Shown in pieces: positions 7,935 to 15,682 of a stretch of 64,000 bases of DNA. Source of the stretch: B10-G9 sp964627755. GTDB taxonomy: Bacteria > Chloroflexota > Anaerolineae > Anaerolineales > UBA11858. Position 1 is the first letter of the stretch; every line of letters begins with the position of its first letter. The stretch covers positions 1 through 64,000 of the forward strand of contig CAZVIH010000022.1 in the NCBI GenBank assembly GCA_964627755.1. The letters run 5' to 3'. Under the pieces are notes generated by a model that was given only the letters and a program-made list of their open reading frames with translations, searched no databases and was not told the origin of the DNA. The position numbers and the translations under genes are program-made.

Positions 7935-8180
7935 ATGCTTAAGGAAAATAACCAACTGATGCCGATCGTCGGCCCGATTCTCAACCTGCTGCGCAGCCGC
8001 AAGTTCATGGTCGCGCTGATGACGCTGATCGTCGACGTGGTCATCGCCTATGTGCCTGCGCTCGCAGAAGTCCAGGAGCCGCTGCTGGCCGTGTTCACCG
8101 CGATTGGCGTGGCGCTGGTCGCCGCCATCGCTTATGAAGATGCTGCCGGTGCCAACGGCGGCAAGGAGACCGGCCAATGA
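7935..8180 (+). CDS. Small membrane protein, holin-like
   Basis: 81 residues from the ATG at 7935 with AAAGGAGAAAC upstream. There is an amphipathic N-terminus, then two hydrophobic segments, about residues 25-42 (VALMTLIVDVVIAYV) and 49-66 (LLAVFTAIGVALVAAIAYE), and a charged tail. Size, topology and location among tail genes suit a phage holin or tail-anchoring protein, but no lysin gene is present to pair with it. It overlaps the next gene by four bases (ATGA). Confidence 0.5.
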   Translation: MLKENNQLMPIVGPILNLLRSRKFMVALMTLIVDVVIAYVPALAEVQEPLLAVFTAIGVALVAAIAYEDAAGANGGKETGQ

Positions 8181-8707
8181 CCTGGGTCGATCCTGAATCG
8201 CGCGATACCGGCGACCTGATCACCGCCGCGATCTGGAACCAGGACGTGGTCGACAACACGCAGTGGCTGAAGGACAACCTGCCGGGCGGCACCAGCGCCT
8301 GGGTTTACAACAGCAGCAACATCCTCCTGGGCAACGGTGGGGAGACCATGCTGACCTTCGATACCGAGTGGTGGGACACAGACGACATCCACAGCACACT
8401 GTCGAACACCGGACGCCTGACTGCGCCTGTCGACGGCCTCTACCTGGTCGGGGGGGCCTGCCTCACCACCATGTACGATGCCCTCCGGCTGTCGATCAGG
8501 CTCAACGGGACGGCAGTGGCGATGACCCGGTCGGGAGAGGGCGGCTTTGTTACATCGTGTGCCATCACGACGGTGGTGAACATGCAAGCAGGAGACTATG
8601 TAACCCTGCATGGCTACCAGAACGAATCAGGCGGCCTGTACGTGGATGCCGATGGGTACTGGTCGCCGTCGTTCTGGATGGTGAGGATAGGAGAGTACGT
8701 ATCATGA
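8177..8707 (+). CDS. Phage fibre/receptor-binding-like protein with C1q/TNF-type jelly roll
   Basis: 176 residues, translationally coupled to the genes on both sides through ATGA overlaps. The N-terminal GDLITAAIWNQDVVDNTQWL motif is common in phage fibre and structural proteins. Residues about 40-174 look like a C1q/TNF jelly roll: TFDTEWWDTD, TAPVDGLYLVGG, LRLSIRLNG, and the closing MQAGDYVTLHGYQ with FWMVRIGEY. Such domains form trimeric receptor-binding tips. The assignment comes from sequence pattern; a search with the 176 residues would settle it. Confidence 0.6.
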   Translation: MTWVDPESRDTGDLITAAIWNQDVVDNTQWLKDNLPGGTSAWVYNSSNILLGNGGETMLTFDTEWWDTDDIHSTLSNTGRLTAPVDGLYLVGGACLTTMYDALRLSIRLNGTAVAMTRSGEGGFVTSCAITTVVNMQAGDYVTLHGYQNESGGLYVDADGYWSPSFWMVRIGEYVS

Positions 8708-9048
8708 CCACGCTGACCTACACCGGAAAGCCGGGCGACTTCAACCCGGCGGCAGCCCTGGATCGGCTGATCGAGCAGGGAATCGCCGTCGAGAACATCA
8801 CCCTCACCTTTGCCGACGACCGGTCGGCGGTGACCGTCTTCATCCACGACGACCCGGATTCGACCATCCAGGCCGCCGTCAAAGCCGAGTTCGCCAGTCA
8901 CGATCCGGCGGCGCAGTCGGCGCAGCAGCAGTCAGCGGCGGAGAAGGAATCCGACCGCGCCTGGGCGAAAGCGATCCTCGCTGGCGTCGACGTGAGCACG
9001 CTGGACGACATGCTCGCGGCGCTGGTCATCCTGGTCGGCGAGGGGTAA
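8704..9048 (+). CDS. Hypothetical protein of the phage cassette
   Basis: 114 residues, start ATG at 8704 inside the ATGA overlap with the fibre gene. There is no signal peptide or membrane segment. It has an N-terminal alpha/beta stretch (FNPAAALDRLIEQGIAVENI), a coiled, Gln/Ser/Ala-rich linker (about residues 68-80) and a C-terminal hydrophobic helix (LDDMLAALVILVG). No family is recognised. It is the last gene of the cassette and is followed by a perfect palindrome. Confidence 0.6.
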   Translation: MTTLTYTGKPGDFNPAAALDRLIEQGIAVENITLTFADDRSAVTVFIHDDPDSTIQAAVKAEFASHDPAAQSAQQQSAAEKESDRAWAKAILAGVDVSTLDDMLAALVILVGEG

Positions 9049-9079
9049 TCAACAGGCCGTAAATAATCTGCAAATGAAG

Positions 9080-9111
9080 GCAGCCCTGCCGGTTCGAACC
9101 GGCAGGGCTGC
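9080..9111. terminator. Perfect 32-bp palindrome after the phage cassette
   Basis: GCAGCCCTGCCGGTTC at 9080-9095 is followed at once by its exact complement, ending at 9111. The hairpin is very stable but lacks a U-tract. It marks the end of the phage gene run and probably terminates or protects its transcript. Confidence 0.6.
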
Positions 9112-9236
9112 TGCCGGTAATAAACCAGCTTCCGGTCTGACTTAACCGGTTGCAGTGAAAATCGGGAAATTATAGTATCATAGTCGCTACGTTAAAGAGC
9201 GATTGGCTCGACAATATTTCGAGGAGGAAATGGAAG

Positions 9237-10193
9237 TTGCGTAAATCACAAACCCTTATCATTTTTGTTGTCGCCGCCCTGTTCCTGGCTGTTCTGGCCT
9301 GTGGGCCGACCGCCGGCGTTCAGCAGGCTGTCGACGAAGCCATGGGCGAAGTCGAATCGGCGGTTGAAGAAGTTGATGTAGTTGCTGAAGAAGCTGCCGG
9401 AGATGTCGCAGTAGTGGTGGACGAAGCGGTTGGCGAAACAAGCGGCAATGCAATGCTGGCCGATATCGACACCGACTGGGAATCCGTTTTCGACAGCTAC
9501 GAGATGGAATATGTGACGACGTTCGAAGGCACCGACGAGAACGGCGAACCGTCGTCGATGGAGATGATCGGCTACATGGCCTACCAGTCAGACCCTCATG
9601 CAGAGAAGTTTGGCTTCGAAGGCACGGAAGCTGGAGAGTATTATTCCAGCATGGGCACGCTCGTCGATGGGATGATGTACACCGAAACCAATTTCGGTGG
9701 TGAGCAGATGTGTTATGCCATGCCCCTTTCAGAAGAAGACATGGAAGGCGCTGAGGAAAACGAGTTCGTTCCCAACGTCGACGATATGCTTGGCGAGGAA
9801 GGGGACGCCGGGGAAGCGCCTGACTTCGTTCTCGTCGATGCCAACGCCGATGTCAACGGGATGCCCGCCGAGCACTACCACGCCGAGCACGTCACGACCG
9901 GCGGCCTGAGCGATGGTACCATCGACGTGTGGATTTCGAAAGAATACAACGTCATGCTCAAGTCCGTCATGGTCGACGAGGGCTTCATCGAGGGCTTTGG
10001 CGACGGCGTTTTCCAGGTCAGTATGGAACTGGTCTCCGCCAACGAGCCTATCGACTTCACCCCGCCTGAAAACTGTGAAGTCTATGACTTTGAATCGATG
10101 ATGGAAGGTATGGAAGGACTCGAAGACCTGGAAGGGTTGGAGGACCTCGATCTGGAAGGGTTGGAAGACCTGCTCACGCCGCAGCCCGAATAA
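9237..10193 (+). CDS. Secreted acidic lipoprotein
   Basis: 318 residues from a TTG at 9237. GAGGAGG at 9221-9227 places this start, since the nearby ATG at 9230 meets a stop after four codons. The signal peptide ends in the lipobox LAVLAC (Cys about 22), so the protein is lipid-anchored outside the membrane. A very acidic, Val/Ala/Glu-rich linker follows (about 30-72). The body (about 78-280) is beta-rich, with WISKEYNVMLKSVMV and MELVSANEPIDFTPPENC, reminiscent of LolA/LppX-like lipid-handling folds, though this is not certain. The C-terminus repeats EGLEDL several times. Monocistronic, ending at a good terminator. Confidence 0.75.
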   Translation: MRKSQTLIIFVVAALFLAVLACGPTAGVQQAVDEAMGEVESAVEEVDVVAEEAAGDVAVVVDEAVGETSGNAMLADIDTDWESVFDSYEMEYVTTFEGTDENGEPSSMEMIGYMAYQSDPHAEKFGFEGTEAGEYYSSMGTLVDGMMYTETNFGGEQMCYAMPLSEEDMEGAEENEFVPNVDDMLGEEGDAGEAPDFVLVDANADVNGMPAEHYHAEHVTTGGLSDGTIDVWISKEYNVMLKSVMVDEGFIEGFGDGVFQVSMELVSANEPIDFTPPENCEVYDFESMMEGMEGLEDLEGLEDLDLEGLEDLLTPQPE

Positions 10194-10224
10194 ACCGTAT
10201 TCGATAGCAGTGTAGCAAATCAAA

Positions 10225-10266
10225 AAGGCGGTCGCGTTTTGAATGCGACCGCCTTGTTTTTTCTCC
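10225..10266. terminator. Bidirectional terminator between convergent genes
   Basis: AAGGCGGTCGC (10225-10235) pairs with GCGACCGCCTT (10245-10255), followed by GTTTTTTC. Ts and As on both sides suit both the lipoprotein gene and the convergent histidine kinase gene. Confidence 0.85.
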
Positions 10267-10272
10267 GGTTGG

Positions 10273-11415
10273 TTACCTGGACAGCGGGAGCGTGAACCAG
10301 AACAGCGACCCATGCCCGACTTTGCTCTTGACCCCGATCTGCCCGCTGTGCCTCTCGATCAGCTTGCGGGCGATCCACAGCCCGACGCCGGAGCTTTTCT
10401 CGCCGCCGGTCGGTTTGACCGACAGGCGTGAAAACTCCTGGAACAACAGCGGGAGTTCCTCGTCCGGGATGCCCGGCCCGGTATCGACCACTTCGAGAAC
10501 GACCTCGCGATCCTGCCCCCGGGTGCGCACGCCGACCGTCGCCCCGCGCGGGCTGAACTTGATCGCATTGCTCACCAGGTTGCTGATCACCTGCACCAGC
10601 CGGTCGGGGTCGCCGTTCGTCTCCGGCAGCGACGGATCGAGCATCATCCGCACCTCGACCTCTTTCTCGTCCGCGTATGCCTGGAACTGGTCGACCACCG
10701 ATTCTACCAGGGCGTTGAGCGACACCGGCTGGAGGGTCATGTTGATTTCGCCCGTGCGGATTTCCTGGAGGTCGAGGAAGTCGTTGACAATCGAACGCAT
10801 CACGCCGGAAGCGCCGCGCATCGTCGTGATCAGCTTGTCGAAATTGTCGATTTCGGCCCCCGACTGCCCGTAGAACCGGTCCAGAAGGTCGATGCCCAGC
10901 ACGATATTGTTGAGCGGGTTGCGCAGGTCGTGGGCGGCAATCTGGAGGAATTTGTCTTTGAGGCTGCTCAGGTTGCTCAACTCGACGATGTCCCGCTGGC
11001 GCTGGTCTTGCAGCCCTTTCATTTTTAGCTGCGTACGCACCCTTGCCGAGAGCACCTCGTACTGGGGCGGTTTGGTGATATAGTCGTTGGCCCCCAGGTC
11101 CAGGCCCTGCACCACGTCGCTGACATCGCCGGAAGCGGTGACCATGATCACCGGCAGTTCCTCGGTGCCGGGGTTGGCCCGCAGCCGTTCCAGCAGTTCC
11201 ATCCCGGTGATCTTCGGCATGTTGACATCCAGCAGCACGCAGTCGGGGGGATTGGCTTTCAGCGCTTCCAACCCGTCAAGCGGGTCGGTATAATAGTCGG
11301 CCTGGTATCCTTCCAATACCATCTGGCGTACCAGTACGTCGCAGGTTTCGGGGCTGTCGTCGATGATGACGATGCGCCAGACTCGTTCTTCGCCATTTTC
11401 GCCATGTTCGCCCAT
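10273..11415 (-). CDS. Hybrid receiver-histidine kinase
   Basis: 380 residues with an N-terminal receiver then kinase. Receiver: IVIIDDSPE with acidic pair at about 17-18, phospho-acceptor Asp in CVLLDVNMPK (about 59), ITKPP with conserved Lys. A short coiled coil leads to the HisKA H-box AAHDLRNPLNN (His about 160). HATPase: N box ISNLVSNAIKFSP, G1 VVDTGPGIPDEE, F box LFQEFSR, G2 SSGVGLWIARK. No transmembrane segment, so it is a cytosolic kinase whose receiver is probably phosphorylated by another kinase. No output regulator lies adjacent. The convergent lipoprotein shares its terminator. Confidence 0.92.
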   Translation of the reverse strand: MGEHGENGEERVWRIVIIDDSPETCDVLVRQMVLEGYQADYYTDPLDGLEALKANPPDCVLLDVNMPKITGMELLERLRANPGTEELPVIMVTASGDVSDVVQGLDLGANDYITKPPQYEVLSARVRTQLKMKGLQDQRQRDIVELSNLSSLKDKFLQIAAHDLRNPLNNIVLGIDLLDRFYGQSGAEIDNFDKLITTMRGASGVMRSIVNDFLDLQEIRTGEINMTLQPVSLNALVESVVDQFQAYADEKEVEVRMMLDPSLPETNGDPDRLVQVISNLVSNAIKFSPRGATVGVRTRGQDREVVLEVVDTGPGIPDEELPLLFQEFSRLSVKPTGGEKSSGVGLWIARKLIERHSGQIGVKSKVGHGSLFWFTLPLSR

Positions 11416-11658
11416 CTTCGCGGCTTCCTCTCAATCCATCGCTGGTTCGGTAAATGTATTTCCGATCACTCACGGAGCAACCCGATTTTACAATAGCACA
11501 GTCGTCATGCAACTACAACCGCCATGCCGGTCCTGATTGACCGGTGTTACCTTTCCGTAGCCGGTGCCGACCGGCGGGCGATCCCCGCCGGTTGACGCGC
11601 CCCGGTGCCTGTGTTACGCTGGGGGCCGGTCGGATAAGCGGATACGGAGGAGGTTGCG

Positions 11659-11778
11659 ATGGCTGTTTCATTGACGGTGCTGGCGGTGGTCATCATCTGC
11701 GCGGTGCTGCTGGTGGGGATTGTCGGCATGGCGGTGATAGTGTTCTTCGCCGTGCGGGATCGAAAAAAGGATCAGTAG
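11659..11778 (+). CDS. 39-residue single-span membrane protein
   Basis: Below usual ORF cut-offs, but it has a strong ribosome site, GGAGGAGG, seven bases before the ATG at 11659. The product starts MAVSLTVLAVVIICAVLLVG, continues hydrophobic through IVGMAVIVFF, and ends in a basic tail, AVRDRKKDQ: a single long membrane helix with the positive end inside. It lies 30 bases upstream of the SGNH hydrolase and is probably co-transcribed with it. No family is recognised; small tail-charged proteins of this type often modulate a neighbouring enzyme. Confidence 0.65.
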   Translation: MAVSLTVLAVVIICAVLLVGIVGMAVIVFFAVRDRKKDQ

Positions 11779-11808
11779 CGTCTTTGCTTTGCAGGAGAAC
11801 CATACGGT

Positions 11809-12492
11809 ATGAAGATCGGATTTTTCGGCGACAGCCTGACCGAAGCGCTCCCCGGCGTCAATTACGTCGACAGGGTTCGGGCGATGCTGCCCGGCGACAC
11901 GATCCTGAATTACGGGCGGGCAGGCGATACGGTGATCACGCTCGACCGGCGCATCCGTAAGATCGAGATCGACGCACCGCTGGACGTGGCCGTGATCTGG
12001 ATCGGCGTCAACGAGGTGCTGCGCGAGATTTCGCCGCTGTACTCGCTGTTGAACGATCTGCGGGGCATACCGCGTTCCGACTCGCCGGAGGTGTTCCGCG
12101 CGGTCTATACGGAAGTGCTCGACTTCCTGGGCGACCGCGCCGCGCGGCTGATCGCCGCGCCGCCGGTGCTGATCGGCGAGAACCTCGACAACCGCTACTG
12201 CCGCAAGCTGGCCGATCTTGCCGCCATCGAGAAGGAACTGGTCGAGGCGCGGGCCGATGGCGATTACGTCGATCTCGCGGAAATCTACCGCCGGGCGCTG
12301 GCCGGTAAATCGATCTCCGGCTACCTGCCAAATAAGGGACTGCGCATCCTGCTCGATACCCGGCTGACCGACGAGCAGATCGACGAAATGTCGGCGCGGC
12401 GCGGGCTTCACGTCACGCTCGACGGGGTTCACCTGAACGGCGAAGGGGCGCGGCTGGCGGCGGAGGCGTTCGTGGGGGCGATCAGGGGGTAG
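11809..12492 (+). CDS. SGNH/GDSL-family hydrolase
   Basis: 227 residues, no signal peptide. Block I is FFGDSLTEA with the nucleophile Ser (about 9). Block II is NYGRAGDT (Gly oxyanion). Block III is WIGVNEV (Asn). Block V is DGVHLNGEGA with the Asp-x-x-His pair. The family hydrolyses esters (lipids, acetylated sugars); substrate cannot be read from sequence. GGAGAACC precedes the ATG. The C-terminal VHLNGEGARLAAEAFV is canonical. Probably in one transcript with the 39-residue membrane protein. Confidence 0.88.
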   Translation: MKIGFFGDSLTEALPGVNYVDRVRAMLPGDTILNYGRAGDTVITLDRRIRKIEIDAPLDVAVIWIGVNEVLREISPLYSLLNDLRGIPRSDSPEVFRAVYTEVLDFLGDRAARLIAAPPVLIGENLDNRYCRKLADLAAIEKELVEARADGDYVDLAEIYRRALAGKSISGYLPNKGLRILLDTRLTDEQIDEMSARRGLHVTLDGVHLNGEGARLAAEAFVGAIRG

Positions 12493-12617
12493 GGCTTTGC
12501 TGCATTACTTGATCAATGGGCTGGGGCTGTTCCTGCGGCGGTTCAATAAGGCGGCGGGGCGATGACAGCCTGATCCTCGCTTTTGGGTGAAAATGTGGCT
12601 TGATCAAATAGCCGGGC

Positions 12618-12642
12618 GTAGGGGCGACCCTGGCGGTCGCCC
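12618..12642. repeat. Single copy of the second palindrome family
   Basis: GTAGGGGCGACC-CTGGC-GGTCGCCC, one hairpin almost identical to the right half of the pair at 5722-5779. It lies just past the 3' end of the MNIO-like gene and may act as its transcript end. The stretch 12493-12655 holds nothing else that is supported. Confidence 0.6.
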
Positions 12643-12655
12643 GGTGACTCCCCTG

Positions 12656-13561
12656 TCAAGCCGCGTCTTTCCCATTGAGATGCACCAGATCGTACATCCT
12701 CGGCAGGTGATCGGCGAGGACGTGCGCATCGGCGATCTGCTCCCAGGGCACGCCGACCCCGCCGTATTCGTAGGTCGCCACCCAGGGGGCGGCCCACGCG
12801 CCGGAGTGGATATTGTCCATCGCCCAGGTGAAGACCGCCATGTCGTCGGCGGTCATCGGCATGTGATCCATCGTCTGCCCGGCGCGGGCGTCGAGCAGGT
12901 CGGCATCGAACCCGGCTTCGCGCAGCGTCTCGCTCCAGGCCCCTTCGACGGTGCGTATCCCGGTGACGTGCAGCTCGCGCAGGCGGTCGACGGGCAGGGC
13001 GCTGATATACTCCCGCTCGTCGACGCCCAGGCTCCCGGCGGCGAGACGTGCGTGGGCGATGTCGAGCAGGAAGCCGCAGCCGGTTTCGTCGACCACCTGA
13101 TTGACGACGCCGGGCAGCATCACCGGGCGGATCATCCTCTCGTAGATGTCGGGGACGTTCTCGACGATCACCCGCTCCGGGCCGAAGCGCCGCGTCATCG
13201 CCTCGACATCGCGGATCAGGTTGGCGGTGATCATCTCGACGTGGGCCGGGTCGGTGGTATCGGGGGGGATATCGGGGAAGTCGCGGGAATCGACCCATAG
13301 GTGGGCGTTGACCAGCGGCGTACCTGTCCGTTTCAGAAGGTCTTCGAACTTCAGCCAGTCGGCGGGACGCTTCGTTTCGGTGTCGAGGGCATCGTCAATG
13401 CCCAGGCCGACTTTCAGCGGGAAGTGAACGTAGGCAGGGAACTCGGCGCTGATCTCGTCGACGAGATCGGGCCAGGCCGGGCATTTGAACAGGTCGATAG
13501 TGATCTCACCCCGGCGGAGAAGATCGGCGGCTTTGCGTGAATAGTTGACGGCCAGTTTCAT
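12656..13561 (-). CDS. MNIO/DUF692-like metal-dependent TIM-barrel protein
   Basis: 301 residues, start ATG at 13559-13561. The TIM-barrel spacing of likely metal ligands fits multinuclear iron oxidases (DUF692 superfamily): His in YVHFPLK, His in VNAHLWVD, Glu in VIVENVPD, Asp and His in FLLDIAHARLAA, His in LRELHVTGI, His in DHMPMT and Glu in ATYEYGG. MNIO enzymes modify Cys residues of small peptides, usually with a partner protein and a precursor beside them. Neither is visible here. An alternative is an AP-endonuclease-2/sugar-isomerase-type barrel. Convergent with the SGNH gene and ending beside a palindrome. Confidence 0.6.
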   Translation of the reverse strand: MKLAVNYSRKAADLLRRGEITIDLFKCPAWPDLVDEISAEFPAYVHFPLKVGLGIDDALDTETKRPADWLKFEDLLKRTGTPLVNAHLWVDSRDFPDIPPDTTDPAHVEMITANLIRDVEAMTRRFGPERVIVENVPDIYERMIRPVMLPGVVNQVVDETGCGFLLDIAHARLAAGSLGVDEREYISALPVDRLRELHVTGIRTVEGAWSETLREAGFDADLLDARAGQTMDHMPMTADDMAVFTWAMDNIHSGAWAAPWVATYEYGGVGVPWEQIADAHVLADHLPRMYDLVHLNGKDAA

Positions 13562-13811
13562 TGTGGCTCCTTTTGGCTATCGAGGGGATTGTACCACGGA
13601 TAATCAGCCAAAGGCTGATTAATAGGAGTTTTGACTGTGTCAAAACATCCACCTGGGCAGGGGGATCGACGGGAAACCGCCGTCGGCGCGGCGGCTGCCC
13701 TGCGGCCTTTCCGTGTGGTGCGAAGTCGGTAGTCCGCTTCGGTGGCTTGTCAAGATTTTCCCATTGACTTATGCTGTCTGGTGGCTGGCTCATCAGTAGA
13801 AACGGACTGAC

Positions 13812-14483
13812 ATGAATCCCTTTGACGATCCTGCTCTTGCTTCTAATTATGAAGCCTGGTATCAAACTATTGGCCGCCGGTCCGACCAGTTGGAAAAGGA
13901 ACTGCTGGCATGGTTGATGACCAGGTTCCCAACGGCTTCTACGCTGCTTGAAGTGGGCTGCGGCAGCGGTCACTTTACACGCTGGTTTAAGAGAGAAGCG
14001 TTGCAGGTTTCCGGCCTGGACCTTTCTTTTCCCATGCTGTCCGAAGCGATACACCTGAATGGTATGCCATACGTACTCGGTGATGCGCTGACGCTGCCTT
14101 TCGCCGATAACACCTTCGATCTGGTGACCCTGATTACAGCCCTGGAATTTGTGTCGGAACCGCAGTTGGCGCTGGCGGAGGCGCTGCGAGTCGCGGAGCA
14201 GGGATTGATATTAGGCATTCTGAACCGCCAGAGCCTCCTGGGACGGCAGTATCGTCGGGCGGGGGGGCCGATATGGGAGGCATCCCGTTTCTTCACACCA
14301 GGCGAAATGATCCAACACGTGCGCCGGGTTGCCAAGAGACCTGTTGAAATAACATGGAGAACGACACTATGGCCTCTTTGGTCAGAAGCGCTTCCTCTTC
14401 CCTGGGGAGGCTTTATCGGTATGGCGTGTCGATTTCTTGCAAAAGGCAAAATCCTGTATAATGGTAGCGGAAACCAACTTTAA
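13812..14483 (+). CDS. Class I SAM-dependent methyltransferase
   Basis: 223 residues. Motif I is LLEVGCGSGHFTRWF (about residues 38-52), followed by SGLDLSFPML with the acidic ribose-binding residue, then DALTLPFADNTFDLVT (motifs II/III). This is the Methyltransf_11/UbiE-like pattern. The C-terminal 60 residues are basic and aromatic with no recognised substrate domain; the last segment (GFIGMACRFLAKGK) is mildly hydrophobic. Third-position GC is lower than in its neighbours. Alone in its orientation block; no operon partner apart from the SH3 gene 29 bases downstream. Substrate unknown. Confidence 0.85.
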   Translation: MNPFDDPALASNYEAWYQTIGRRSDQLEKELLAWLMTRFPTASTLLEVGCGSGHFTRWFKREALQVSGLDLSFPMLSEAIHLNGMPYVLGDALTLPFADNTFDLVTLITALEFVSEPQLALAEALRVAEQGLILGILNRQSLLGRQYRRAGGPIWEASRFFTPGEMIQHVRRVAKRPVEITWRTTLWPLWSEALPLPWGGFIGMACRFLAKGKILYNGSGNQL

Positions 14484-14512
14484 TTATTCTTAGAGTATGA
14501 TGGGGGGCAGTC

Positions 14513-15346
14513 GTGAATCGCTCACTCAAAACGAGCCTGGGTGCTCGGATCAGTCTGGTAGTTGTTATCGTAACGATCATTGCCTTGTTTGCGCCGATCA
14601 TGGTGTCGGCCCAGGATATACCGACCGGCCTCGTCCAGACCGACGCGCTGAACGTCCGCTCCGGGGCAGGCCCGGCCTACCCGGTGGTGGCGACGGTGCA
14701 TTACGGTGATTACGTCTACCTGCTGGGGCGCGACAGCGCCAGCCTGTGGGTGTACGTCCGGTTGTTCGACAATGTCACCGAGGGATGGCTCAATTCGAAA
14801 TATATCCGCTCGACGGTGACGATCAGTTCGCTGCCGCAGATGGCCGATTATGAAGCCTCGGCGATTGTGCTGGCCTATACGCTCAATATCCGCTCCGGCC
14901 CCAGTTCGACTTACCCGATAGTCGGCACGGTCACCCAGTTGAATTTCGTGCAGATGCTTGAACGCGATACGAACGGCATCTGGGTGAAAATCCGCACCAA
15001 TTCGGGCGTGATCGGCTGGGTACATTCCGGCTGGCTCTCACCGCTGTCGTCGATCAACGACCTGGCGGCGGCCCCGGTCGAAAGTCTCCCGGCGACGGAA
15101 GCCTATGTCCCGACGGCAACGGTGACGGCCTACGCGCTGAATGTCCGCACCGGCCCCGATATAGCCTACCCGCCGATTACGGTCATATATGCGGGTCACT
15201 ATGTCACGCTGCTGGGGCGCGATACCTGGGGCGTGTGGGTCAAGATCAGGACGGCGTCGGGCACCGAGGGATGGGTGCATACCCACTGGATCAATACTCA
15301 TGGCACCGATGTGATGACCCTGCCCGACATGACGCCCACCTATTGA
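14513..15346 (+). CDS. Secreted protein with three bacterial SH3 domains
   Basis: 277 residues from a GTG at 14513 with GGGGGG upstream. The signal peptide (SLVVVIVTIIALFAPIMVSA) is followed by three SH3b repeats, about residues 40-105, 120-185 and 205-265. Each has the ALNVRSGAGPAYPV / LNIRSGPSSTYPI / LNVRTGPDIAYPP opening and a WV..R....EGW or IGWVH closing. SH3b domains bind cell-wall or surface polymers. There is no catalytic domain, so it is a binding or scaffold protein outside the membrane. Confidence 0.88.
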   Translation: MNRSLKTSLGARISLVVVIVTIIALFAPIMVSAQDIPTGLVQTDALNVRSGAGPAYPVVATVHYGDYVYLLGRDSASLWVYVRLFDNVTEGWLNSKYIRSTVTISSLPQMADYEASAIVLAYTLNIRSGPSSTYPIVGTVTQLNFVQMLERDTNGIWVKIRTNSGVIGWVHSGWLSPLSSINDLAAAPVESLPATEAYVPTATVTAYALNVRTGPDIAYPPITVIYAGHYVTLLGRDTWGVWVKIRTASGTEGWVHTHWINTHGTDVMTLPDMTPTY

Positions 15347-15468
15347 TCCCGGCATCGGGTGGGTGCGTTGTCGATCAACATGCAGCGATTCGGGTATGAA
15401 ACCGGTTTGATCCCGGCGCGCTGTCCAGCATAATAACCATCGACAGTATTTCTATACGCCGCAGTGAA

Positions 15469-15567
15469 GCGGGCGCGGGTGCAGGGTTGTCCACGCCCGC
15501 CTTTTTGTATCTATCGGCCACCTGGGTGATTCCCGTCTCCCCCAGATGGCCGATATTGATATCGGCC
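15469..15567 (+). terminator. Terminator followed by two mutually exclusive hairpins
   Basis: A GCGGGCG stem (15469-15475 with 15494-15500) followed by CTTTTTGT is a fair terminator for the SH3 gene. Next, TATCGGCCACCTGGG (15512-15526) can pair with 15541-15555 (one mismatch). The same right arm, GGCCGATAT (15548-15556), can instead pair perfectly with 15559-15567. A weaker relative of the TATCGGCCACC sequence recurs near 16285. The rest of the 15347-15682 gap has no supported gene. Confidence 0.5.
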
Positions 15568-15682
15568 ACCCGGCCCGGATCAAGTTAGCTCCCGCGCCTG
15601 ATGTTCCAATGTTTGTTTAGAGTTATAGTTAAGTTTGAATTAACAGAACATAGGAATGGAATTATAGCGAGAGTTGATTATT

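Noticed and set aside
1018..9048. Encapsulin or gene transfer agent
   Set aside because: Portal, protease and tail-tip genes exclude a simple encapsulin. A gene transfer agent would need terminase and a full tail, which are absent here; it cannot be excluded if these lie elsewhere.
9080..9111. Possible tRNA T-arm (GGTTCGAACC)
   Set aside because: The palindrome contains the T-loop words but no anticodon or acceptor arms lie around it.
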